Of a stretch of DNA of 64,000 nt, positions 57,548 through 64,000 are shown in pieces. The stretch is from Pandoraea thiooxydans (GTDB lineage: Bacteria > Pseudomonadota > Gammaproteobacteria > Burkholderiales > Burkholderiaceae): positions 2,170,001-2,234,000 of the forward strand of contig NZ_CP014839.1 of assembly GCF_001931675.1 (NCBI RefSeq). Reading direction: 5' to 3'. A program made the position numbers and the translations under genes. The notes under the pieces were generated by a model. The model saw only the letters and a list, made by a program, of their open reading frames with translations, had not been told where the DNA came from and did no database searches. The number at the start of each line of letters is the position of its first letter. Position 1 is the stretch's first letter.

Positions 57548-58357
57548 TTAGACCAATAGCATGACAAGCGGCAGGACTGGCAGAAGAGCATCGATGCGAT
57601 CCAATACCCCTCCGTGCCCGGGCAACAATCCACTGGAATCTTTCCTGCCCGCCTGGCGCTTGAGTTGCGACTCGAAAAGATCTCCCACGATGCTGTATAT
57701 CACCAGCATCGTCAAGCATACAGCGCCAATCGCGACACCGAATCGATCCACCAGCACCGAAACCAGCGTCGGTGCGCCATGGCCATTGGCCAGCATTACG
57801 ACCGCCGCGACCAGCAAGACCAGTAACCAGCCCCCGGCCGCACCCTCCCAGGTCTTTCCCGGACTGATGCTCGGCGCCAGCTTATGCCGGCCAAATGCCT
57901 TGCCCGCGAAATAGGCGCCGGAATCGGCCAGCCAAACGACGACCATGACAGACAGAAGGAATATCACGCCATGCAGGCGCGCCAGCCAAATCGCTTGCCA
58001 CGCGGCGATCAGGACCACCCACCCGGCCAACAAAAGAAAAACACGCCACGCGCCGGAATTTTGCGGTTTGCGCCACAGCGTGTAGGGACCGATCAGCAGC
58101 CAGAAAAGCACTGCGGGGCGCAACCACGCCGACCACGGAATCATTCCGGCATAACTGACCGCCACGCCGGCCAGGGCGACCAACGCGTATGGCACGCTTC
58201 CTGCCAACGGCAACCCGAGCAAGCGCGCCCATTCCCAGGCGCCCAGAACCACCGCTACCGCGACCACCAGCCCAAATTGTCCTGGCGTGCCAAGAAACAG
58301 GGCCGGAAGCACTATTGCCAGGAGAATCAGCGCGGTCAAGACGCGTGTCTTCAGCAT
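57548..58357 (-). CDS. cdsA: Phosphatidate cytidylyltransferase
   Basis: The product makes CDP-diacylglycerol for phospholipid synthesis. The 269-residue membrane protein has about eight helices and the CDS signature near the C-terminus ([20 protein letters not shown] followed by GVLDRIDA). It starts immediately after the uppS stop with no gap. Confidence 0.96.
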   Translation of the reverse strand: MLKTRVLTALILLAIVLPALFLGTPGQFGLVVAVAVVLGAWEWARLLGLPLAGSVPYALVALAGVAVSYAGMIPWSAWLRPAVLFWLLIGPYTLWRKPQNSGAWRVFLLLAGWVVLIAAWQAIWLARLHGVIFLLSVMVVVWLADSGAYFAGKAFGRHKLAPSISPGKTWEGAAGGWLLVLLVAAVVMLANGHGAPTLVSVLVDRFGVAIGAVCLTMLVIYSIVGDLFESQLKRQAGRKDSSGLLPGHGGVLDRIDALLPVLPLVMLLV

Positions 58358-59134
58358 TTATCGAGTTTTTCCGGAATTTTTCTTGGTTTGCGCGCTGGTC
58401 CGCCCGAAGCGGCGTTCGCGCAACTGGTACGAAGCAATCGCCTCATCGAGCGCGGCCGCGTCGAAATCCGGCCAATATGTGTCGGTAAAATACAGTTCGG
58501 TGTAGGCGAGCTGCCACAACAGAAAGTTGCTGATGCGTTGTTCGCCGCCCGTGCGAACAAATAGGTCCGGCTCGGGCGCATAGGCCATGCTCAGATGCCG
58601 CGCCAGCATCTCTTCATTCGGCTCGCCTTCGATCAACAGGCCTTGGGTGCCTGCCTCGAGCGCCATGCGCCGCGCCGCCTGCAGGATATCCCAGCGCCCC
58701 CCGTAGTTTGCCGCGATCGTCAGCGTCAGCCGCGTATTGCCCGCGGTCCTGGCTTCGGCTTCCTGCACAAGCTCTCGTATGCGGGGATCGAACGCTTCGA
58801 GCGCTCCTATCACTCGCAAGCGAATGCCGTTGCCGTCGAGCTTGTCGATCTCGCGCTCCAACGCGCTGATGAAAAGCTTCATCAGGAAGGAGACTTCTTC
58901 ACCAGGACGACGCCAATTCTCGGAACTGAAAGCGAACAACGTCAGGTACTCGACGCCGCGTCGCATGCACGCCTCGACCGTGCTTCGCACGGCTTCCACG
59001 CCACGCGCATGTCCGGCCACACGAGGCAATTTACGCCGCGTCGCCCAGCGACCATTGCCATCCATCACAATGGCGATATGACGCGGCACCGCGAGAGTCT
59101 CCGGCACCGCCAGCGTCGAACTCGAATAAGCCAT
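58358..59134 (-). CDS. uppS: Undecaprenyl pyrophosphate synthase (cis-prenyltransferase)
   Basis: The product makes the C55 lipid carrier for peptidoglycan and O-antigen. The 258-residue protein shows [13 protein letters not shown] with catalytic Asp25, [22 protein letters not shown] and the late [22 protein letters not shown]. The start is uncertain: ATG 59134 begins at the usual family position, but GGAGG lies about 15 bases before it; a GTG at 59149 directly abuts that GGAGG and is less likely. Confidence 0.95.
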   Translation of the reverse strand: MAYSSSTLAVPETLAVPRHIAIVMDGNGRWATRRKLPRVAGHARGVEAVRSTVEACMRRGVEYLTLFAFSSENWRRPGEEVSFLMKLFISALEREIDKLDGNGIRLRVIGALEAFDPRIRELVQEAEARTAGNTRLTLTIAANYGGRWDILQAARRMALEAGTQGLLIEGEPNEEMLARHLSMAYAPEPDLFVRTGGEQRISNFLLWQLAYTELYFTDTYWPDFDAAALDEAIASYQLRERRFGRTSAQTKKNSGKTR

Positions 59135-59168
59135 CAGGATGTCAGTCACCCTCCATGCAGCAGCGGTC

Positions 59169-59729
59169 TCAGACCGTCAGGATTTCGCTTTCTTTCTGTT
59201 GGCCAAGCTTGTCGATTTCAGCCACGAACTTGTCGGTAAGCTTCTGAACATCGTCCTGCGCACGACGCTCATCGTCTTCAGAAATTTCCTTGTCCTTGAG
59301 CAATTTCTTGAGCTGCTCGTTGGCTTCCCGACGCAGATTGCGCACCGCAACCTTGGCGCCTTCGGCTTCGCTTTTGACCACCTTGGTCATCTCGCGACGA
59401 CGCTCCTCGGTCAGCGCAGGCATCGGAACTCGAATCAGATCCCCCTGCGTTGCGGGATTGAGCCCCAGATCCGACTCGCGGATGGCCTTTTCGACCGCGG
59501 CGACCATTTTCTTCTCCCATGGCTGCACGCCGATCGTGCGGCCATCGACGAGCGTGACATTGGCCACTTGTGAAATCGGTACCATCGAGCCGTAATAGTC
59601 CACCTGCACGTGGTCCAGCAACCCGGTGTGCGCCCGACCGGTACGCACCTTGGCCAGATCAGCCTTGAACGCCTCAATGGACTTCTGCATTTTTTGCTGG
59701 ACATTCTGCTTTATGTCAGCAACGGTCAT
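59169..59729 (-). CDS. frr: Ribosome recycling factor
   Basis: The product splits post-termination ribosomes together with EF-G. The 186-residue protein has the expected length and landmarks [31 protein letters not shown] and [27 protein letters not shown] precedes the ATG at 59729. A hairpin with a T-rich tail lies between pyrH and this gene. Confidence 0.98.
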   Translation of the reverse strand: MTVADIKQNVQQKMQKSIEAFKADLAKVRTGRAHTGLLDHVQVDYYGSMVPISQVANVTLVDGRTIGVQPWEKKMVAAVEKAIRESDLGLNPATQGDLIRVPMPALTEERRREMTKVVKSEAEGAKVAVRNLRREANEQLKKLLKDKEISEDDERRAQDDVQKLTDKFVAEIDKLGQQKESEILTV

Positions 59730-59750
59730 GAAAACCTCCGAGCCAGGGAA

Positions 59751-59784
59751 TAGAAAAAAGAAGAATTTGCGCGAGCGCAAATTC
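59751..59784 (-). terminator. Hairpin with T-rich tail between pyrH and frr
   Basis: GAATTTGCGC (59763-59772) and GCGCAAATTC (59775-59784) form a perfect 10-bp stem (effectively fewer pairs at the tight 2-nt loop). On the - strand it is followed by TTCTTTTTTC. It would attenuate transcription into frr and the downstream envelope operon. Confidence 0.6.
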
Positions 59785-59801
59785 TCGATCATATTGGAAT
59801 A

Positions 59802-60515
59802 TCAAACGTGTACGAGCGTTCCTTCGTTTTCGCCCAAAACGACATGCTTGAGCGCGCCGGGCTTGACGATGGAGAAAACGCGTATCGGCAATTTCTGATC
59901 ACGGCACAGCGCAAATGCCGTGGCATCCATGACTTGCAGATTTTTTGAAATTGCCTCATCGAAACTGATTGTCGAGTACTTCACCGCGTCGGCCACTTTC
60001 TTCGGATCGGCCGAGTATACTCCGTCGACCTTGGTCGCCTTGAGCACGACCTCAGCGCCGATTTCAGAACCACGCAACGCCGCCGCGGTATCGGTGGTGA
60101 AGAACGGATTGCCCGTGCCGGCGGCGAAGATCACCACCTTGCCCTCCTCGAGCTGGCGAATGGCGCGCGGGCGAATGTAGGGCTCGACCACCTGATCCAT
60201 GCGCAGCGCCGATTGGACGCGGCCTTCGATCCCCGCATGACGCATGGCGTCCTGCAGCGCCAGGGCGTTCATCATGGTCGCCAGCATCCCCATATAGTCG
60301 GCCGTCGCTCGGTCCATGCCGGCCGCACCACCCGCGACGCCGCGGAAGATGTTGCCGCCGCCGATCACGATCGCCATCTGAACACCCAGACGAACCACGT
60401 CGGCGATATCAGCGACCATGCGCTCGATCGTGGCCCGATTGATGCCGAAAGCATCATCCCCCATCAGGGCCTCACCGGAAAGCTTGAGAAGTACGCGCTT
60501 ATAAGCAGTAGGCAT
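59802..60515 (-). CDS. pyrH: UMP kinase
   Basis: The product phosphorylates UMP to UDP, supplying UTP and the UDP-sugars used by the lpx genes downstream. The 237-residue hexameric amino-acid-kinase-fold protein shows [40 protein letters not shown] and [15 protein letters not shown]. The ATG at 60515 follows AAGGAT. It lies 87 nt after tsf. Confidence 0.98.
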   Translation of the reverse strand: MPTAYKRVLLKLSGEALMGDDAFGINRATIERMVADIADVVRLGVQMAIVIGGGNIFRGVAGGAAGMDRATADYMGMLATMMNALALQDAMRHAGIEGRVQSALRMDQVVEPYIRPRAIRQLEEGKVVIFAAGTGNPFFTTDTAAALRGSEIGAEVVLKATKVDGVYSADPKKVADAVKYSTISFDEAISKNLQVMDATAFALCRDQKLPIRVFSIVKPGALKHVVLGENEGTLVHV

Positions 60516-60602
60516 AAGGATCCTTGCAGGGTCTAGGTGGGCACAGTGATCGAGTCTGAAACAACGTTTTTCGGAGGCGGCCCGCGCCGCCTCCGGCATG
60601 CA

Positions 60603-61496
60603 TCACGCCTGCTTGGCGGCAGCCACTTGAGCGGCGACTTCTGCCGCGAAGTCGTCCTGCTTCTTCTCGATGCCCTCGCCCACGACGTACAGCGTGAACC
60701 CCTTCACTGCGGTATTGGCGGCCTTGAGCATCTGTTCGACGGTCTGTTTGTCATTCTTGACGAACGTTTGGTTCAGCAGCGACACTTCCTTGAGGAATTT
60801 TTGTACGCTGCCGTCGACCATCTTGGCGACGATTTCAGCCGGCTTGCCCGATTCGGCGGCCTTTTGCTCGGCGATGCTGCGCTCCTTGGCGATCAGTTCG
60901 GCCGGCACTTGCTCGGACGACAGCGAAACCGGCTTCATCGCGGCGATGTGCATCGCCACATCCTTGCCGACTTGCTCATCGGCGCCGTCGTATTCGACCA
61001 TCACGCCAATGCGGGTGCCGTGCAGGTAGGAAGTCAGCTTGACCGGGCTCTCATAGCGCACGAAGCGGCGAATCGCGACGTTTTCACCGATCTTGCCGAT
61101 CAAATCCTTGCGCACCTGTTCGACCGTCGAGCCTTGCAACGGCAGGGCCGACAACGCCGCCAGATCGGCCGGATTCTGCTTGACCACCAGTTCAGCCACG
61201 GTCTTGCCGAACGCCAGGAAATCGTCGTTCTTGGCGACGAAGTCGGTTTCGCAGTTCAACTCGACCAAAGCGCCCAGACTGCCTGCGCCCTGGCTTTCGA
61301 TGCATGCGGCCACGATACCCTCGGCCGTCACCCGGCTGGCAGCCTTGCTGGCCTTGTTGCCCAATTTAACGCGCAGAATCTCTTCGGCCTTGTCCATGTC
61401 GCCGTCGGCTTCCGTGAGCGCCTTCTTGCATTCCATCATCGGCGCGTCGGTCTTGCCACGCAGTTCGGCCACCATGCTTGCAGTAATTGCCGCCAT
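60603..61496 (-). CDS. tsf: Elongation factor Ts
   Basis: The nucleotide exchange factor for EF-Tu. The 297-residue protein has the N-terminal UBA-like domain ([19 protein letters not shown]), [14 protein letters not shown] and the later [27 protein letters not shown]. It follows rpsB, with a terminator-like hairpin in the 157-bp gap. Confidence 0.98.
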   Translation of the reverse strand: MAAITASMVAELRGKTDAPMMECKKALTEADGDMDKAEEILRVKLGNKASKAASRVTAEGIVAACIESQGAGSLGALVELNCETDFVAKNDDFLAFGKTVAELVVKQNPADLAALSALPLQGSTVEQVRKDLIGKIGENVAIRRFVRYESPVKLTSYLHGTRIGVMVEYDGADEQVGKDVAMHIAAMKPVSLSSEQVPAELIAKERSIAEQKAAESGKPAEIVAKMVDGSVQKFLKEVSLLNQTFVKNDKQTVEQMLKAANTAVKGFTLYVVGEGIEKKQDDFAAEVAAQVAAAKQA

Positions 61497-61602
61497 ATGT
61501 CACTCCTGAAAATCAAAATCTGTCGAACACGCCCTACCCGTCTCGGGCGGCTGCCTGGCCGCTGCGCCACGGTTCAGCCTCGGCTGCTCAAACGCTTACT
61601 TC

Positions 61603-61632
61603 AAAAAAAAGGGGCTCAACCGCGGCCCCTTT
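61603..61632 (-). terminator. Terminator/attenuator between rpsB and tsf
   Basis: AAAGGGGC (61608-61615) pairs with GCCCCTTT (61625-61632) around a 9-nt loop. On the - strand the stem runs into eight T (61610-61603). It would reduce tsf relative to rpsB transcript. Confidence 0.8.
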
Positions 61633-61653
61633 GTGGTTTGCCTGCGCGAGAAA

Positions 61654-62406
61654 TTACGCCTCGTCGCTAACTTCGACAAATTCGTCGCTGCCGTCGCCGC
61701 GCACCGCTTCCACGACCTCGTTGACCGCGTTGGCGCGCCCTTCGAGAATCGCGTCGGCCACGCCGCGCGCGTACAGCGCTACCGCCTTGCTCGAGTCATC
61801 GTTACCCGGAATGATGTAATCGACACCTTCGGGCGAGTGGTTGGTATCGACCACCGCGATCACCGGCACGCCCAGCTTGACGGCTTCGGTGATGGCAATC
61901 TTGTGGTAGCCCACGTCGATCACGAAAATCGCGTCGGGAATACCACCCATGTCCTTGACGCCGCCAATCGATTTCTCCAGCTTGGCCATCTCGCGCTGGA
62001 ACATGAGGCTTTCCTTCTTGCTCATGCGCTCCGTTTCGCCCGCAGCGAGCGCGGCTTCCATGTCCTTGAGCTTTTTGATGGAAGATTTCAGGGTCTTGAA
62101 GTTGGTCAGCATGCCGCCCAGCCAGCGGCTGTTGACGTAAGGCATGCCGGCGCGCGCGGCTTCTTCGCCGATGGTTTCGCGCGATTGGCGTTTGGTGCCG
62201 ACGAACAGGATGGTGCCGCGATTGGCTGCCAATTGACGCACGTACTTCAGCGCGTCCTGGTACATCGGCAGCGTTTTTTCCAGATTGATGATGTGGATCT
62301 TGTTGCGATGGCCGAAGATATACGGAGCCATCTTGGGATTCCAGAAACGGGTCTGGTGGCCGAAGTGGACACCCGCCTCCAGCATTTCACGCATCGTTGC
62401 GGACAT
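61654..62406 (-). CDS. rpsB: 30S ribosomal protein S2
   Basis: A 250-residue ribosomal protein. The start [20 protein letters not shown] is the usual one, with GGAG at spacing 6 before ATG 62406. Landmarks include [35 protein letters not shown] and [18 protein letters not shown]. It is preceded by a leader of about 210 nt containing a strong hairpin, suggesting feedback control by S2. Confidence 0.98.
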   Translation of the reverse strand: MSATMREMLEAGVHFGHQTRFWNPKMAPYIFGHRNKIHIINLEKTLPMYQDALKYVRQLAANRGTILFVGTKRQSRETIGEEAARAGMPYVNSRWLGGMLTNFKTLKSSIKKLKDMEAALAAGETERMSKKESLMFQREMAKLEKSIGGVKDMGGIPDAIFVIDVGYHKIAITEAVKLGVPVIAVVDTNHSPEGVDYIIPGNDDSSKAVALYARGVADAILEGRANAVNEVVEAVRGDGSDEFVEVSDEA

Positions 62407-62453
62407 AAAATTCTCCAAAAGGGTTGGGTCTTAAACCGAGTGCCGCATTCCCG

Positions 62454-62479
62454 GCGCAGCCTTTCTCAAAGGCCTGCGC
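62454..62479 (-). promoter_or_regulatory. Hairpin in the rpsB leader, candidate S2 autoregulatory element
   Basis: On the - strand GCGCAGGCCTTT, loop GAG, and AAAGGCTGCGC form an 11-bp stem with a single bulged G, about 48 nt upstream of the rpsB start codon. E. coli rpsB is known to be feedback-controlled through its leader. Whether this hairpin plays that role is inference. Confidence 0.5.
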
Positions 62480-62626
62480 AACGGAAACACCCTGGATGCA
62501 TCGGTTTGCGCGCTAACAACATTCACTACCAAGTACGGCTTCATTCGCCGCCGCGACGACCGCGGCAATCCTGCTCGAATTGCACTATCCCGGAAAACCC
62601 TAAGACAGAACCCGACTTAGCCCGAG

Positions 62627-62656
62627 ATTATAGCATCCGCACATCCGCGTGCTCAA
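62627..62656 (-). promoter_or_regulatory. Sigma-70 promoter of rpsB-tsf
   Basis: On the - strand TTGAGC (62656-62651) is followed after 18 bases by a perfect TATAAT (62632-62627) preceded by TGC. Transcription would start at about 62620, leaving a leader of about 213 nt. Confidence 0.7.
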
Positions 62657-62739
62657 GCCGCGCGATCGAGCGCCGAATCGGCGCACCGCCCGGCGCCCCA
62701 GCTCAAATATCGTGGGCAACGGCTGACGCCACTTGGTGC

Positions 62740-62745
62740 GATAAT
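62740..62745 (+). promoter_or_regulatory. map promoter, extended -10
   Basis: GATAAT (62740-62745) is preceded by TGC, the extended -10 form, 32 bp before the map ATG. No clear -35 is visible. Confidence 0.5.
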
Positions 62746-62776
62746 GGTTCATATTTCCGTTTTTTTGCGCAAAGCC

Positions 62777-63592
62777 ATGGCCATTACCCTGAAAACCGCT
62801 CACGATATCGAAAAAATGCGTGTCGCCTGTCGCTTGGCGAGTGAGGTACTGGATTTCATTACCCCCCACGTCAAAGCCGGCGTGAGCACGGGCGAGCTCG
62901 ACCGGCTGTGCCTCGAGTACATGGAGCAGGAGCAGCACACCGTTTCCGCCTGCCTGAATTACCAGCCGCCCGGCTATCCCCCCTATCCGGCGGCCACCTG
63001 CATCTCCGTGAACGATGTGATCTGTCACGGCATCCCTGGCGACAAGGTCATCAAGAACGGCGATATTCTCAATATAGACATTACCGTCATCAAGGACGGC
63101 TATTTCGGCGACACCAGCCGGATGTTCATCGTCGGCGAAGGCTCGATCCTGGCAAAGCGCCTGGTAAATGTCACTTACGAATGCATGTGGCTGGGCATCG
63201 AGCAGGTACGGCCCGGCGCGCATCTGGGCGACATCGGCCATGTCATTCAACGCCACGCCGAGGCACAAGGCTTCAGCGTTGTGCGCGAATATTGCGGACA
63301 CGGCATTGGCCAGGTATTCCACGAAGATCCGCAGGTCGTACATTACGGACGTCCGGGCACCGGCCTGGAGATCCAGCCTGGCATGATCTTCACCATTGAA
63401 CCGATGATCAACGCCGGCAAGCGGGACATTCGGACCATGCCCGACCAATGGACGGTCAAGACACGCGACCGCAGTCTCTCCGCCCAATGGGAGCACACCA
63501 TTCTCGTCACCGGAACCGGGCATGAGGTCCTGACCGTCTCCGCCGGCACCCCAGCCCGCCCCTCCAGCGTCCTGGAAGCGGTCGCCTCGTAA
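62777..63592 (+). CDS. map: Methionine aminopeptidase, type I
   Basis: The product removes the initiator methionine from nascent proteins. The 271-residue protein has the metal ligands in NIDITVIKDGYFGDTSRMF (two Asp), EYCGHGIGQVFHEDP (His) and FTIEPMI and WEHTILVT (two Glu). The start at ATG 62777 gives MAITLKTAHDIEKMR, the usual N-terminus; an ATG 11 codons upstream is less likely. It is divergent from rpsB, a common arrangement. Confidence 0.97.
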   Translation: MAITLKTAHDIEKMRVACRLASEVLDFITPHVKAGVSTGELDRLCLEYMEQEQHTVSACLNYQPPGYPPYPAATCISVNDVICHGIPGDKVIKNGDILNIDITVIKDGYFGDTSRMFIVGEGSILAKRLVNVTYECMWLGIEQVRPGAHLGDIGHVIQRHAEAQGFSVVREYCGHGIGQVFHEDPQVVHYGRPGTGLEIQPGMIFTIEPMINAGKRDIRTMPDQWTVKTRDRSLSAQWEHTILVTGTGHEVLTVSAGTPARPSSVLEAVAS

Positions 63593-63674
63593 AACACCCA
63601 TTGCGCGGCGCCCGGCAAGCGGTTGAGATTGTTCGGGCGCCCCGCACAGTGCGCGTCCGGTGACGATTTGATGC

Positions 63675-63680
63675 GATAAT
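63675..63680 (+). promoter_or_regulatory. glnD promoter, extended -10
   Basis: TGC-GATAAT, with GATAAT at 63675-63680, matches the extended -10 form and repeats the sequence seen before map. The leader to the glnD ATG would be about 76 nt. Confidence 0.4.
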
Positions 63681-63762
63681 TCGAACGGTTCCGCGCGCGC
63701 CATGCATTCGTGCAGGCGCTGTACGCGCCCCCCCCGCCCTCCTGCGCCAGGAAAATCCGACC

Positions 63763-64000
63763 ATGCATGCCCATGCTCGCGCCCCCCATCCGCTTCGCCA
63801 GGCTCTCAAATCCCGCAAGGATGCCTTGCTCGAGCACTATAGCCAGCACGGGAAAATCGATCCGCTCTTGCGTGGCCTGAGCGAAACTGTCGATTCGATC
63901 GCAGCACAAGCCTGGCATGCCTGCGAAATGCCCCAGCAACTCGCGCTCGTTGCGGTAGGCGGTTATGGCCGCGGCGAGCTGTTTCCCTACTCGGATGTCG
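63763..64000 (+). CDS. glnD: Bifunctional uridylyltransferase/uridylyl-removing enzyme, 5' part
   Basis: The N-terminal 79 codons of the PII uridylyltransferase, cut off by the window edge. The frame from ATG 63763 (AGGAAAA about 8 bases before it) reads LRQALKSRKDALLEHY and, just before the edge, LALVAVGGYGRGELFPYSDV, the nucleotidyltransferase motif of GlnD with the first catalytic aspartate immediately following. It senses glutamine and sets the uridylylation state of GlnB. map-glnD order is common in Proteobacteria. Confidence 0.92.
   Translation, partial: MHAHARAPHPLRQALKSRKDALLEHYSQHGKIDPLLRGLSETVDSIAAQAWHACEMPQQLALVAVGGYGRGELFPYSDV

Overview
The window looks like a chromosomal segment of a high-GC betaproteobacterium of the order Burkholderiales, most likely family Burkholderiaceae. 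Four things point there: the block rpsB-tsf-pyrH-frr-uppS-cdsA-dxr-rseP-bamA-skp-lpxD-fabZ-lpxA-lpxB-rnhB, the smpB/ratA/rnfH-like neighbourhood of guaBA, Burkholderia-type general porins, and an FhaB/CdiA-type secretion locus. The genus cannot be fixed from the sequence alone. No rRNA, tRNA, CRISPR array or intact transposase was seen.

Region 1 (about 1-17,060) is a purine and allantoin catabolism district. On the + strand lie hydroxyisourate hydrolase (uraH) and the membrane-bound cytochrome c-fused urate oxidase (puuD). On the - strand lie a branched-chain-type ABC importer (livK/H/M/G/F-like) under an IclR regulator, and a block puuE-uraD-alc-allA that takes OHCU and allantoin to glyoxylate and urea. 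Next to it is an uptake module: FCD-type GntR regulator, NCS1 transporter, hydantoin/allantoin racemase and porin. Three near-identical palindromes in front of gntR look like its own operators. Together these genes cover urate to glyoxylate plus two urea. The xanthine dehydrogenase step is not in the window.

Region 2 (17,300-30,650) is accessory: a methyl-accepting chemotaxis protein, LD-carboxypeptidase, tRNA adenosine deaminase tadA, a DUF1992 protein, a LysR/SDR divergent pair, an arsenic operon (arsR, arsI-like, arsC, acr3), a YkuD transpeptidase, and an erythromycin-esterase-like gene translationally coupled to a large ACP-acyl-AMP ligase-acyltransferase fusion.

Region 3 (30,900-35,850) is the most mobile part. 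A two-partner secretion pair has an intact outer-membrane transporter, but its exoprotein is shrunk to 323 residues: the N-terminal signal and small pieces of the TPS domain are joined in frame to a more AT-rich C-terminal module. Beside it is a decayed island at the 3' end of guaA. It is bounded by 125-bp direct repeats that overlap the last 9 bases of guaA, and it holds a frameshifted and nonsense-mutated P4-type integrase, a fragment of an AlbA_2-type ATPase and one small membrane-protein gene.

Region 4 (35,845-64,000) is core genome: guaB-(membrane protein)-guaA, a DMT exporter, rnfH-like, ratA, smpB, SPFH and NfeD-like membrane proteins, the divergent ppsA/ppsR pair, a SpoU methyltransferase, rnhB, the lipid A and outer-membrane biogenesis operon, the translation genes frr, tsf and rpsB with pyrH, then map and the 5' end of glnD, which runs off the window.
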